Source of the DNA: Paraspadella gotoi
Lineage: Eukaryota > Chaetognatha
Length of the DNA stretch: 64,000 nucleotides
Direction of reading: 5' to 3'
Assembly: GCA_051294375.1 (NCBI GenBank)
Contig: CM119264.1
Location: 26,373,011 to 26,437,010, forward strand
Shown here: piece by piece, positions 35,002-45,805 of the stretch
How positions within the stretch are numbered: the first letter of the stretch is position 1
How the letters are laid out: the number at the start of each line of letters is the position of its first letter
Notes under the pieces: generated by a model
Databases searched by the model: none
The model's input: only the letters and a program-made list of their open reading frames with translations
What the model was told of the DNA's origin: nothing
Program-made: the position numbers and the translations under genes

Positions 35002-35307
35002 CTGACCAAATTAACACATAGAATGAGAACCAAAGAAGAAAGGAATAAATTTCGCAACAAGACAAGTATGATTTGTTTCAACCTCGGCCGAGACAGACAG
35101 ATGGAGAGAGGGATTCGCGGTGGGGGCGCGGTCGGCAATAAACTTGTCTCATTAACCACCTGAAACTCTTTTCATAACTCGCGTCTCGAAAGAGGAGAGC
35201 CGCGCCCACCAGGTGCGTCCTCTCTCCATTATGTCCTCTTGTCTTCTCATCATTGGCTCCCATTACCTCAATGAATCGCTTTTATTTGTGTGCGCCGTGA
35301 TCTTTGG

Positions 35308-35310
<3 letters not shown>

Positions 35311-35393
<83 letters not shown>
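35311..35393. repeat. (CT)n microsatellite
   Basis: About 83 bp of CT repeat with one CTAT interruption. Confidence 0.97.
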
Positions 35394-35394
<1 letters not shown>

Positions 35395-35399
35395 GTTCT

Positions 35400-36720
35400 T
35401 AGCTTTGTTTGTGTCTCTGTTTCATTTTTTTTTTCATTCTTCAGATTCCGAATTTGTTCATAACAATTTTTTTTAAGTCTCGGTTCCATTAACAAGTTTT
35501 CGAGAAAAAAAAAACATTTTAAAAGGTTTGAACGAAGCGGCATCTGCGAATTTTACTATCACTAGATTTTTTTTTACTTCCCCTCGCTTCTCTTAATTTC
35601 TTTTCTGTTTAAAAAAAAAATTTCTTTGTTCTCGGACATGATGAATATTCCCTTTTCCCGCCACAATAAAAAAGATGAGAAAGATAGAAAGACGAGTGGA
35701 ATTTAAAGAGAGAGAAGGAAAGGAAGGTAGGAAGGAAGACAGGAATGGATGAAAAGAAGAAGGAAAAATGAAGATGGGAAGGTAGGAAGAAATAGAAGAT
35801 ATTGTTTGAGAGAGTTAAAAGAAAGGGAGGTGGGAAAAGATAGATGGATAGAAAGATTAAAGCAGGTAGGAAGGTAGGAAAAAAAAGGAATGGAGTAAGA
35901 GAGAAATGAACGATGAGGATTAGAAGATAGCAAAGGGGATTATGAGAGGAGAAAATAGGGGAAAGTATTGAGAGTGAAAGAAAAGAAAATTTAAATAATC
36001 AACCAAATTTAGTTTGACCGTTTATAATTGTTTTCTCATAGTCGAAACTATATAGTCTAAACCTAATAACGTCAGTTTTAAACGTAACTAATTAAACTCT
36101 TAATTAAATCTAACTAAAGGGTTAGCACTATCTAGGCCAAAGAGAAGGATGGGAATTCAAATTAAAGACTTTCGTCGTAATCTCCTTTTTTTTCTCTTCT
36201 TTTTGGAACACGCGTTCGCTTCAAATTGCTTTTGCATAAATAACGACTTTGCTCCTTTCTGCTTTTTTTTTTCTCGGTGGCCCAGAGGGGGGAAACGACT
36301 CGAGTCCAGTTGATTCAAAATGGCGGTATTTTAAAACCGCTTGAGCTATGGTCCCTATTTAAACTTTTGAAAATTTAAAATGAGTCGCTGACGAGTTTAA
36401 TAAAAGTGCCAAATGATGGACCGAAACTTTCCTCCACTCTGGAAAGTCTCTACCAGAGTAAGGACGACCAATACTCACCCGCCTTTCCTTTTTTCTTTCG
36501 CTCCCCGATTCAAGACACGCCATCCGTTCGGCCGAAAAAGTCTTCCACATTTCTCCACTCTTTTATCCACTTTTATCCACTCCAGTTTCTATTTTTATCC
36601 ACCCCATTTTTTTTAATCAATTTTACGTTTATAAAAACCCTAACTATCTGACCTCATCGAAACTAACAAAATGTAACCATGCAAAGCATATCATAAAAAC
36701 TTTGAAATCAGTCCGCAATA
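35400..36720. other. Unannotated sequence with purine block
   Basis: Purine-rich GGAAGGTAGGAA-type repeats at 35700-35990. A CAAAATGGCGGT at 36316-36327 fits the YY1 consensus, but its ATG opens only a four-codon frame. TTATCCAC words recur at 36560-36602. No gene supported. Confidence 0.45.
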
Positions 36721-36722
36721 AA

Positions 36723-37100
36723 ACCGCAATGAATGCGTCCTAGCACACTAAGCCCAAAACCGCAAATGAATGCTCCTAGCACACTAAGCCCAAACCGCAA
36801 TGAATGCGTCCAAGCACACTAAGCCAAACCGCAATGAATGCGTCCTAAGCACACTAAGCCCAAACCGCAATGAATGCGTCCTAGCACACTAAGCCCAAAC
36901 CGCAATGAATGCGTCACACACTAAGCCCAAACCGCAATGAATGCGTCCAAGCCACTAAGCCCAAACCGCAATGAATGCGTCCTAGCACACTAAGCCCAAA
37001 CCGCAATGAATGCGTCCTAGCACACTAAGCCCAAACCGCAATGAATGCGTCCTAGCATACTAAGCCAAACCGCAATGAATGCGTCCTAGCACACTAAGCC
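36723..37100 (+). repeat. 35-bp minisatellite, 11 units
   Basis: Consensus CCGCAATGAATGCGTCCTAG then CACACTAAGCCCAAA. Eleven units in direct orientation, with length variation (about 30-37 bp) from small deletions in the TCCTAGCACAC and CCCAAA parts. No unique spacers, so it is not a CRISPR array. Confidence 0.97.
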
Positions 37101-37294
37101 ACAAACCAAAACCCATTCCACGCCCTGCCCCCCACCCCGGATGACTCACCCCCTCCCCCCCCACCGCTCCGATTTCTTCTCTTCGTTTTCGTAGTCAACT
37201 ACTTATGTTTTTCAAGAAATGAGACTTTGACTCTCGGTCCTCCTCTTCCATGACATCGGGAGGAAACGGTCGAGCAAATCAAAATCTCTCTCCT

Positions 37295-37297
37295 CTC

Positions 37298-37346
<49 letters not shown>
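37295..37346. repeat. (CT)n microsatellite
   Basis: About 50 bp of CT repeat. Confidence 0.96.
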
Positions 37347-37349
<3 letters not shown>

Positions 37350-38415
37350 TCCATTTTTTCTTTTTCTGATAAGGCTCCAGTTTCTTTTTCGGGGGAAATT
37401 TCAGGGGAAATATTGTAACTCTTTTTACTAATTTATCTGTGAAAGTGATAAAACTTTCTTTCTATTGTCTTCTTTTCTTCCAACATCGTACAGTTCATTA
37501 GTAATTTTTTTTACCTGTATTCTATTCACGGCAAAAAAAAGTTGTCAAAAGAAGGGAAAAAAAGGAAAAAAAAGTAAAAAAAGAAAAAGAAAAAAAAAGA
37601 AGGAAAAAAATAAGGAAAAAAAAAGGGAAAAAAGTAATAAGTCAGAAATCTAGTTTATATTTCCAACGAATCCTCGTTTTTGTGAAGATGAAAAAAATTG
37701 TTCGAGTGTCAAAGGGTTCAAGACAAAAATGAGCCCAAACATCAAAACACAGCGTCAACCAAATCAGTCAACCAGAGAGCAACAACGGAAGCATGTCTGA
37801 CAGTGCTTTGGATTTTTAACGGTTGAACGCGAAATAAAGTATTAGCGTTAAAATTTATAAAGTTTAAAAGATATTAATCTAACATATTGTGGACGCAACA
37901 AGTTTTTTTAAGCTTACGTACAATATAGAAATGTAAATAACTGATGGGGTAGTTTTGTTTTATTTTACTAATGAAGCAAAACAAATTCAAGGGAAGAAAG
38001 TTAGCCAAAATCCAATCACCCGGGACGTATGATTTACTCACCTTATTAATGTAAAAAACGACAAAAACTTATCCGTCAAAATCCGTCATACTAATTTTCT
38101 AAATCACATTGTAATTTTAACGATTGTTTAGTTAGAGCATTTACGTGAGAAAGATTAAACCAATTAATGTTTCGTAACAGAAGAATTTTATGAAAAAACC
38201 AATTTTAAAAACATCACCCTGAAAAAAAAAGGATACTTATCGTTGTGTGGAATAACGCGAAGCCAATAACCGCGTAATGGAAAACAATAATAATAAACAT
38301 TTCCTGACAGAGTGGCATTTCAGGGGGAAAAAAGAAAAAAGTTAAAAAAAAAAAAGAAAGAAGAAAGAAGAAAAAAGAAAGAAGAAGGTGTCGCAGTCGC
38401 AACGTAGTCCACGGG
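37350..38415. other. Unannotated sequence
   Basis: A-rich purine runs at 37545-37635 and 38325-38388. The rest is AT-rich with no recognisable gene. Confidence 0.5.
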
Positions 38416-38417
38416 TT

Positions 38418-38825
38418 AGGTGTCGTCGTCGTCGTTATCATCGTTGTCAATATCGTCGGCTTTGTCATCGTCGTCGTCGTTGCCAATATCGTCGGCTTTG
38501 TCATCGTCATCGTCGTTGTCAATATCGTCGGCTTTGTCATCGTCATCGTCGTTGTCTGTCCATGACGTCGGCTTCATCCTCGTCGTACTCACTTTGCTTC
38601 AGTCTTCACCGTTGGTTTCGCCGTCTTCGTCATCTTCGTCGTCTTTGTCGGTGTCTTAATGGATGTCATCGTCGTAGCTGTCCCTGTCATCAATGTCGTG
38701 AACTTCATCATCATTGTCATCTTTGCCGTAGACTTCGTCGTCATCGTCATCATCATTTTCATTGACGTTTCCGTCGTCGTCATCGTCGTCATCGACATAT
38801 TCGTCTTCGTCATCGTCGTCAATCG
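38418..38825. repeat. GTC/ATC-rich cryptic repeat with 36-bp subrepeat
   Basis: About 400 bp built from GTC, ATC and TTC triplets. Three near-identical 36-bp units occupy 38451-38558, each starting TATCGTCGGCTTTGTCATCG. Both strands are open in several frames only because of the triplet composition, giving Val/Ile-, Ser- or Asp-rich readings. Confidence 0.9.
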
Positions 38826-38934
38826 GCCGGAGTTTTTCTTTCCCCCCCCCCAACCCACTCCACCTCCCCCTCACTCCGCCCTAACAGAGCTCCGTCCGCC
38901 GGGAGAAACGGGCGCTCGTTCGGTCGGGAGCCGC

Positions 38935-38948
38935 GTTGCCGTGGAAAC
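38935..38948 (+). promoter_or_regulatory. RFX-type X-box
   Basis: GTTGCCGTGGAAAC is one base away from the classical X-box GTTGCCATGGAAAC bound by RFX factors. It lies in a CpG-rich segment, 55 bp before an ATG. X-boxes close to start codons are a hallmark of ciliary genes in many animals, so a ciliary promoter is a reasonable but unproven inference. Confidence 0.4.
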
Positions 38949-39002
38949 GCGAATTGGAAGGAATTAGAGGGGGCCACCGGGGGCGAAGTCAGCCGAGCGG
39001 GA

Positions 39003-39128
39003 ATGGCTTCGTTTCTACGGGACTCGGAGATTTGCATGGGAAATGTCGATGGGTCCCCTCGGTCGGCGAAAAAAAAAAAAAACAGGGTCCGAGACTCTGA
39101 TTTTGGGCGGAAAAGAATGTCAAGTTAA
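39003..39128 (+). CDS. Small frame downstream of X-box, 41 aa
   Basis: ATG-initiated frame starting MASFLRDSEICMGNVDGSPR and followed by a lysine run from a 14-A homopolymer, so its 3' half depends on an error-prone stretch. It may be a first coding exon. No domain is recognised. Confidence 0.2.
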   Translation: MASFLRDSEICMGNVDGSPRSAKKKKNRVRDSDFGRKRMSS

Positions 39129-39293
39129 ACGTATGAAAAATGTAATTATTTGGTATTAAATTTACGCGTGGGCTTAATTTTGTATTTGACTGTATAAGAT
39201 AACTGTATAAGATAACAAAGCTCAACCTTATTTTTTTTTTGTCTCCGGGACGAGCGGGGTTGTCGAATGTTCAGCCAACTTCCAACACCCACG

Positions 39294-39303
39294 GCGCATG
39301 CGC
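39294..39303. promoter_or_regulatory. NRF-1/EWG-type palindrome
   Basis: GCGCATGCGC in the context ACGGCGCATGCGCGTTG. Second exact occurrence in the window. Confidence 0.35.
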
Positions 39304-39779
39304 GTTGAAAGGTCGTTAGATTTTAGGAAAAGTGAGTTTTGATGAGAGGTACCATCACCAATACCATCACCATCTCATCCCCGAAAAAAAAAATATTGAT
39401 GAGTATCTGGTGTACATAAGTTCGAGTGATTAGCAGATCTATTCACAGAGCCCGGTACCAGTCAGGTTCACAGTGACGGTATCTTACTTCGACATTCAAC
39501 TGGGCAAATCTTACAGACATCTGTCGAGGCGAGGTTTAAGCTAAAGCTAAGAATGCGTCACTTAAACTCCTAACCATTCCTTAACAATGAATTATCTTTC
39601 AACATCAGGCCGCCTGTTTTCTAAGTGTACCTCTTTCTCTCTTTTTTTCACATTTGTTGCGACTTGCAACGTTCGTGGCTTTTGCTAGGGATTTTGTTTT
39701 GTGTTACTTTCCGGGTCTCATCCTCCTCTTCCGTCAGGATCTTTGTCGTCGTCGTCGTCGTCGTCACTGGCGAGGGGGA

Positions 39780-40192
39780 TGAGTTTGCGTTGGCTTTGCT
39801 CCACGAATAATCTGGCGACTAAACCCAAAGATGTCAAAAGTCGTCGCGCGTCGGTGCGGCAGCGCAGCGGCGCCGGTGCGGCGGTTCAGCGGCGTCAGGA
39901 GAGCGGCGGGAGCAGCCGGTAGCAGTATCGACAATGTTAGCAGCAATTATCAGTGCCTGAAGAGTTGATGGAGAAGAGTCGAAGCATCGTCAATGATTTG
40001 CCGGTGCAGCTAGAAACAACTATCGGCACTAGTAGTAACTGCGTCGGCGGCGGCGGAGTCGGCGTCGTTGCCGGTGCAACCTCGGTGCCAGGAAATTGAA
40101 AACAAGCGACTCCCGCTGAGTTGGAGGAAAGGGAGAGAGGAAGGGAAGAGGGAGGGGAGAGGACGGACGCCGGAGGCCCACATTATCCGCAG
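39780..40192 (+). other. CpG-rich putative 5' exon with strong donor
   Basis: GCGG/GGCGTC-rich sequence of about 400 bp ends in TATCCGCAG|GTAAGT, a near-perfect splice donor. No long frame crosses it, so a 5' untranslated exon is the most likely reading if it is transcribed. The first acceptor-like site downstream is at 40837, after a (GA)n tract. Confidence 0.3.
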
Positions 40193-40239
40193 GTAAGTTA
40201 ATGTTGTTTGGAGGTGTTCCGACGTTTTTTTAGGTAAAC

Positions 40240-40354
<115 letters not shown>

Positions 40355-40709
40355 CACAAATAGAAAGTTAAAAAAACATTGACGCAAAAATAGGCAAAGA
40401 GACGAACAGAGAGGAAGACAGACAGACATAAACATATATTGACAGACAGAATCACAGAAATATATCAGAAATATAAATATAGACAAAAAGAGACCGACAG
40501 AAGCAGGCGAGACTCTAGTAAAAGTTACTTCCGTTTTTCTCATTAGTCATCACCGAAGTTCACCGTCGAATTCAGAGCGAGAGATTTTTTTTTTAATTTT
40601 TAAGCTTTTTAAATTCTTTTTTTTTTAAGCTTTTTGTCTGGTTTTTTGTTAGAAAAGCTTTTGAATTTTCACTTTCGTTTCCTCCTTTTTTTTTCAATCG
40701 CCATTTTTT

Positions 40710-40766
40710 TTAGGCTGCATCGATGTACTTTACTTGGCGACCGAACGGAAACAGCGCAGGCGCCAT
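40710..40766 (-). other. Possible start exon with YY1/TISU-like context
   Basis: On the minus strand AAAGATGGCGCC encloses an ATG, matching the YY1/TISU type of start element. The frame is only 18 aa (MAPALFPFGRQVKYIDAA), but CGCCAA|GTAAAG inside it could be a donor. Weak on its own. Confidence 0.15.
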
Positions 40767-40862
40767 CTTTAAATTTGCGGTATCACTGAAGCAACTAACG
40801 CCGTATCTGCTGAGCATCCTTACCATCTTTTCCGCAGAGTTATCATGTACTTATATGTATAA

Positions 40863-41084
40863 TATAGAATACAATACGTAAAATATCTGAATGTTCACCC
40901 TCCTGGTTTGAAGCACCAGTTCGACGTTTTCTACGATGCCGAATCTGACATCACAGCAACTAACGCCATCGACGCAGCCGCCTCTATCGTCGCCGCCGCC
41001 GTTGCAGCCGCCGACGCAGCCGTCGCTGCCGTCTCCACCGCCGCATCCGCCGCCGCAGCCGCCACAGACGACGGATGGGTTTGA
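40863..41084 (+). CDS. Alanine-rich open frame, 73 codons
   Basis: A stop-to-stop frame without its own ATG reads HPPGLKHQFDVFYDAESDIT, then about 40 residues dominated by Ala with Val, Asp and Ser, then a short TDDGWV end. A pyrimidine-rich acceptor (ATCTTTTCCGCAG) ends at 40837. GCC/GCA/GCG triplet expansion explains the alanine part. The non-repetitive first part is what makes coding conceivable. Confidence 0.25.
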   Translation, partial: YRIQYVKYLNVHPPGLKHQFDVFYDAESDITATNAIDAAASIVAAAVAAADAAVAAVSTAASAAAAATDDGWV

Positions 41085-41284
41085 AAAATGAGTCGGCACG
41101 TCGGTGAGCGACAGGTAAAGGACAGAAACCGGCGGGCGATAGGAAGAGGAGGAGGAGGAGGAAGTGGAGGAAAGGTAGGGTAGAAGCGGTAAATGGAGGG
41201 TGAGGTTAGGCGGAGGGGGAAGGGGGGCAGCCAAGTGCGCGAATGACTGGAATGTAAATTCGGTGAATGAAGTCATCGCGGGCG

Positions 41285-41680
41285 GAAAAAAAAAACGAAA
41301 AGGGAGAAAAGGAAAGGAGAGAAAAAGGGAGGAAAGGAAAGGGAATCGGTATGAAAAGGCAGGTAAAGTGTAAAGGTAAAGCGCAAAGGTAAAAAGGAAA
41401 AGGAAAAAGGAAAAAAAATTATTGAAATAGGAAAGAAAAGAGGAAGAGAAGGGAGAGAAAAGAAAGAATAAGAATAGAAACTAAAGAAGATGTTGGATGA
41501 AAAGCTTGAAATTGAGAAGAGGAATAAAAGATAAGAAAAGTGCGCGACAGAAAAGCAACCGGGTACAAGGACAAACCGGAAAAAAAATAGATAGAAGATA
41601 GAAACGCGCTGTGAAAAAAGACAGTGAAGCGTTGGGCGAAGAATTTGAAAAAGATGAAAAAAGGTTTTTATTTTTTTTTT
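41285..41680. repeat. Polypurine block
   Basis: About 400 bp of mainly A and G with AAAGGTAAAGCGC-like words. The minus-strand frames are Phe/Ser/Leu-rich. Confidence 0.8.
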
Positions 41681-41781
41681 GGTCCTCACGTAAAAAGATC
41701 ATTCGACTCGACGAAACTCGGCGGCGGAAGCGAAAAAAAGTCTCGAGTCGAACCGACCTGAGTTGGTGACAATTTTTTTCG

Positions 41782-41998
41782 CGACAGAAGTTCTGACTGT
41801 TCTGTCATTGAAAGGAAGGGATGGTCCGACTGTTTCTTTTTTCAAAGGGGACAGAAGTTACGACAGTTCTGACTTTGAAAGGGACCTCGGTACTAACTGT
41901 TTCGTCTTTGAAATCGGTACGTCTGTTTTGTACCGACAGTTATTTATTGGAAATGGACAGAAGTTATAACCGTTCTGTCTCTAAAAAGGACAAAAGTT
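41782..41998 (+). repeat. Degenerate repeat of about 34 bp, six units
   Basis: Units resemble GACAGAAGTTACGACAGTTC followed by TGACTTTGAAAGGG. The clearest start at 41782, 41850 and 41954, with more diverged ones between. Frames through it look protein-like only because of the repeat. Confidence 0.75.
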
Positions 41999-42248
41999 CA
42001 GATATTTGTATGAATGTCCTTTTTTTTTAAGGCAAAGGACAATTTTAATTTCGCAAGACAAACGACAATGAGTTTATGAAAATATTTTTTTTTTTTTGCA
42101 AACACCAAATCAAAATAATAAACGTTAAAGAAATTCTTTATAACAACTGACAAAAGGAAGATAATTTACCGGCCGCCCTTCCCCCTTAAAAGGGCATCCC
42201 CGAACTCAATTCGAAAACGATGCTCGACTTCGCCCATAAAATCCGCAT

Positions 42249-42329
42249 CTTACGTTCGAAACGACCATAAAAGGGGCATTTCGAGCCACCAAGGGCAAAG
42301 TCGGCCCCGACGGCCTCCGAGCGGAGATC
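42249..42329 (+). pseudogene. Relic of a non-LTR retrotransposon reverse transcriptase
   Basis: The plus frame reads FETTIKGAFRATKGKVGPDG followed by LRAEI. This matches the first conserved block of LINE-type reverse transcriptases, a helix followed by K-G-K-x-x-G-P-D-G-hydrophobic-x-A-E. Downstream it becomes a low-complexity ATC run and stops, and upstream a stop lies within a few codons. Only this block is recognisable, so it is a dead fragment. A chance match is possible. Confidence 0.4.
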
Positions 42330-42366
42330 TCAGTTTTGATCATCATCATAATCTTCGGCCTTTTAT

Positions 42367-42376
42367 GCGCATGCGT
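42367..42376. promoter_or_regulatory. NRF-1-like site GCGCATGCGT
   Basis: One base from the palindrome seen at 1119 and 39294. It lies just after the reverse-transcriptase relic. Confidence 0.25.
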
Positions 42377-42926
42377 TTAATCGTGGCTCTGGAAGCGGAG
42401 GGGGGAGAGGGAAGAATTTGTGGGGGGGAGGGGTTGTGGATGAGTGGGGGGAAAAGAAAGCGGGGTTGAGAATAAGGAAGGAATTTTTTTTTTAAGATAA
42501 CGGATTGTTTTCATTTTTATTAGCGGTAAAATGCCATTAATGACGCAATAATGACGCAATAACAATATCAGGTAGCGTTAAATTTACAGACTTTAAATCA
42601 AGAAGAATGGGGAATAAAGAAAAAAAAGGGGATAAACTATTGATAAGGTATGAGATGGAATTAAGTGTTGGAAGATAGCAACGAAAAGAAACTGAATGAA
42701 GGAAGGGAGGAAAAAGATGAGTGAGAGGATGTGATACATTAAGAATGCGAGAAGATGTGAAGATATGAACCGTGATTGAAAAAAAAACACCGTGACGTAA
42801 TTCTAAAGCGACGAACGTGAAAGGAGGTTGAAAGCGAAGAAGACGACGAGAAAGTTTTGCCGGGGTTACGAGGGTAAGGGTTACGGGTAAGAGAGGGACG
42901 CCAAAAAAGTAGGTGATAAACCCATT

Positions 42927-42930
<4 letters not shown>

Positions 42931-43017
<87 letters not shown>

Positions 43018-43031
43018 TCTCTCTCTCTCTT
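42931..43031. repeat. (CT)n microsatellite, about 100 bp
   Basis: CT repeat with one CCCT interruption. A (GA)n tract begins only 65 bp later. Confidence 0.98.
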
Positions 43032-43091
43032 TTCTCCCTTTCCCATCGGACTTGGCTCCCCTCGGAGGTTTTCTCAGCGATAAGCGAGAGG

Positions 43092-43096
<5 letters not shown>

Positions 43097-43158
<62 letters not shown>
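43097..43158. repeat. (GA)n microsatellite
   Basis: About 62 bp of GA repeat. With the CT tract just before it, the plus strand could form a long hairpin. Confidence 0.97.
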
Positions 43159-43162
<4 letters not shown>

Positions 43163-43174
43163 AAGAGAGAGATT

Positions 43175-44040
43175 TACTTTCTCGGTTTTTGGTGACGGGA
43201 GTAAAAACCGAGTTTCCTGGTCGGAAGATTGCTTTTCAGACTCGAATGAATTGAAATGGTCGGAAAGTCTATTTATATTCCCATATATTATATAAATGTA
43301 TGTACATATATATTCGTTTAAATACTTTTTTTCCTGTCTTTTTTTGTTTCATTTTTAGGTTTTTTTTTTTAAAGCAAATTCCACAAAAAAAAGAAAAGAA
43401 ATTCGGACAACCTCGGATGACCTTCCGTTCGTTAATTAATTCAGGAGCTTAGTTCGTCTCCGTCGAGAGTAGTCTTTTTATTTAACCTTATTATCGTGAC
43501 CTTAACCGCCTTAACTCTCCCTCACACAGCCTCACCCTTTCTTCATCTTCTTGACCTTTCCTCACACAAAATCATCTTTTTTCTTTTCGTCACTATGCCA
43601 GATTAGTTCTTAACATATTGGCACAGTGGCTCATTTTCCTTATCTTTAAATCCCCTCGTATATAAAGAATTTAAACAGTTTTTTATATTATATTTATATT
43701 ATTATTATATTTTTATTATCTTATCAACAATATAATAAAATAATATATAAAAAAATAATATAACTTTAAAATCAAACGTTTTTACGTTTTCTTAAGCGGA
43801 GGACAGCAGCGAACAGCTTAATTGTACAAACTGTGTTAAAATTGTCAGTAAGCAAAGACTTTGTCATTTCCCTTACACTTTCGAACCTTTTCTTTGATCT
43901 CATCCCTTTATTTGTGTCACCTCTATTTTTTTCTCTCACGTCTAGTTTTCCCGTCACAAGAAAAAAAAAATTCGTGAGATAAAAAAAAGAGAGAAAAAGA
44001 GAGAGAGAGAGAGAGTGAGAGAGAGACTAGCGTTTCGACG
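43175..44040. other. Unannotated AT-rich sequence
   Basis: TATATT-rich around 43280-43330 and 43680-43760. No gene or RNA recognised. Confidence 0.5.
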
Positions 44041-44043
44041 ATA

Positions 44044-44095
44044 TCACGTGAATTCGACCCCAACATCACATGATTGCGACCTCGATATCACGTGA
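44044..44095. promoter_or_regulatory. Cluster of three E-boxes
   Basis: TCACGTGA at 44044 and 44088 and TCACATGA at 44066, spaced exactly 22 bp. Each follows or precedes a GAYNTCGA-like word, so this may also be a small 22-bp repeat. bHLH factor binding is inferred from the motif. Confidence 0.35.
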
Positions 44096-44110
44096 TTTCG
44101 TGTTGAGACG

Positions 44111-44141
44111 CCATGTGACCCTTGAAACGGGCAATGCTGGG

Positions 44142-44237
<96 letters not shown>

Positions 44238-44260
44238 AGCCACGTGACCCCGAAACGGGC
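44111..44260 (+). repeat. Direct repeats flanking a (GA)n tract
   Basis: CCATGTGACCCTTGAAACGG at 44111 recurs as CCACGTGACCCCGAAACGGG at 44240. Between them lies about 90 bp of GA repeat (44144-44236). The second copy carries a CACGTG E-box. Confidence 0.85.
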
Positions 44261-44376
44261 GACCCTTTCCCGTGCGACCGCAAAGTCGTTGACCTCCTTT
44301 TCACTTTCTCTTTCCCTTTTTTTTTTACTCTTTTCCCTCAAATTCGTCCCATTTCCTCTTTTTTCAGATGACGAGA

Positions 44377-44382
<6 letters not shown>

Positions 44383-44424
<42 letters not shown>
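44383..44424. repeat. (CT)n microsatellite
   Basis: Perfect CT repeat of about 42 bp. Confidence 0.96.
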
Positions 44425-44427
<3 letters not shown>

Positions 44428-44713
44428 CCACTCCCTCCTCCCTTTTCTCTCCGTTTCAATGATTCTCTTTTCGACGTTTTTTTCCCCCTTTCTCAGTTTT
44501 ATTATTCATTCCTTCTCTTATTGAATTTCTTTTTATGTTAGGATTTGTGACGAATGTGTTCTCCTTTTTCCAGGGTTAAATTTTTTTTCTTTCACTCTAT
44601 CCCTACTTTTTTTTTAAGTTGCTGAGTGCTTTACTAGGTTTGCGCCTGAATAATTGTAAAAAGTCTGACTCTTACTCATAAAGGGAGTAGTCTTTCATAC
44701 AATTGAAACATTC

Positions 44714-44893
44714 TTTGAAACATTATACCACTTCATTGATAGGGAAGCCAGGTACTCTGGGAGTGAGTGATCTGCTATGTAATTATCTTGTAAGAGTGAT
44801 GGAGGCCTTAAACCACCAATGCCAGTCCAAAGTCAAGATAGCTTATTTAATAAATGAATGGATAATTTTTATATTGGTTGTACTAATTTCATA
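44714..44893 (+). mobile_element. Dispersed repeat, copy 2 (shorter form)
   Basis: Same order and sequence as 13949-14175, about 90% identical by eye, but lacking the 47-bp internal segment. The copies are 30 kb apart, so this is an interspersed repeat rather than a tandem one. Confidence 0.7.
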
Positions 44894-44899
44894 AATTTG

Positions 44900-45680
44900 T
44901 TTTTTTGTACTACCTTTTACTAGCAACAACCCGTTCGCGAACGCCCGAATTGCTCCAGCCGTTCCGCATCGACTTTCCAATATGCTTCGTGATCACATTT
45001 TTGACCTTAACGCTTCCTTCTTGTCTTATGTGATGTCCTAGTATCCCTTGTCGTATCGTATCTCGCCAATTCTTGCAAGATTGCAGATATTTTTCGTCTG
45101 TGCTGAATCATCAGCGAAGATGGTGATGCAGAATCAACCGAAAATGGAGAAGAGGAATTCGGAGAGTAAAACGCAAGAAAATCTGACGAAGTTGCCAAGG
45201 ATGTAGTGATTGATGGAAATGACATGGCTCAGTCAATCAAGCAAAAAAACCCATGTCAGAGACAATAAAACGGATAATACATAGAATCAAACGATGCTTA
45301 TCGTAAAAAAAACTGATGTAAAGAACAAATTTTGAAATAAAAACTGACCAAAAAAATTAATCAATTAATGATATTTCCCTTCAAAGTTCGTAATGAATAA
45401 AGTGACTCTAAACCAGAAAAAAGTTAATGGCGACGACGGGATTAAAACGGCGTTCTCTTCTCACAGCCGCTTATCGTGACGCCTCTTTCAAGATTTTCAC
45501 TCCGCCGCCATTTTTCTATATTTTTTACATTTAATATTTTTTTATATTTTTCGGCGACAACGCTCCTGCCGCCTCAAAAGACGACTACGACGACGACAAC
45601 GACAACTCGTCAGAATGTAAATTTTAGCCTCCATGCCATTCAGTATTCATATCCTTCTCATAACACAAAGGTGAAACTCT
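44900..45680. other. Unannotated sequence
   Basis: Includes a short CpG patch at 44930-44975, and CCGCCGCCATTTTT (YY1-like) near 45501. No gene supported. Confidence 0.45.
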
Positions 45681-45683
45681 TGC

Positions 45684-45805
<122 letters not shown>

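Noticed and set aside
36316-36327. CAAAATGGCGGT as a TISU start
   Set aside because: The ATG opens only four codons before a stop; kept only as a possible YY1 site.
36723-37100. Regular repeats that could suggest a CRISPR array
   Set aside because: Units are contiguous with no unique spacers, and the genome is eukaryotic.
38388-38765. Long overlapping frames on both strands (Arg/His-, Ser- and Asp-rich)
   Set aside because: All arise from GTC/ATC triplets, which leave most frames open on both strands.
41763-42030. Two overlapping plus-strand frames that look protein-like
   Set aside because: They translate a degenerate 34-bp repeat, and both frames are equally open.
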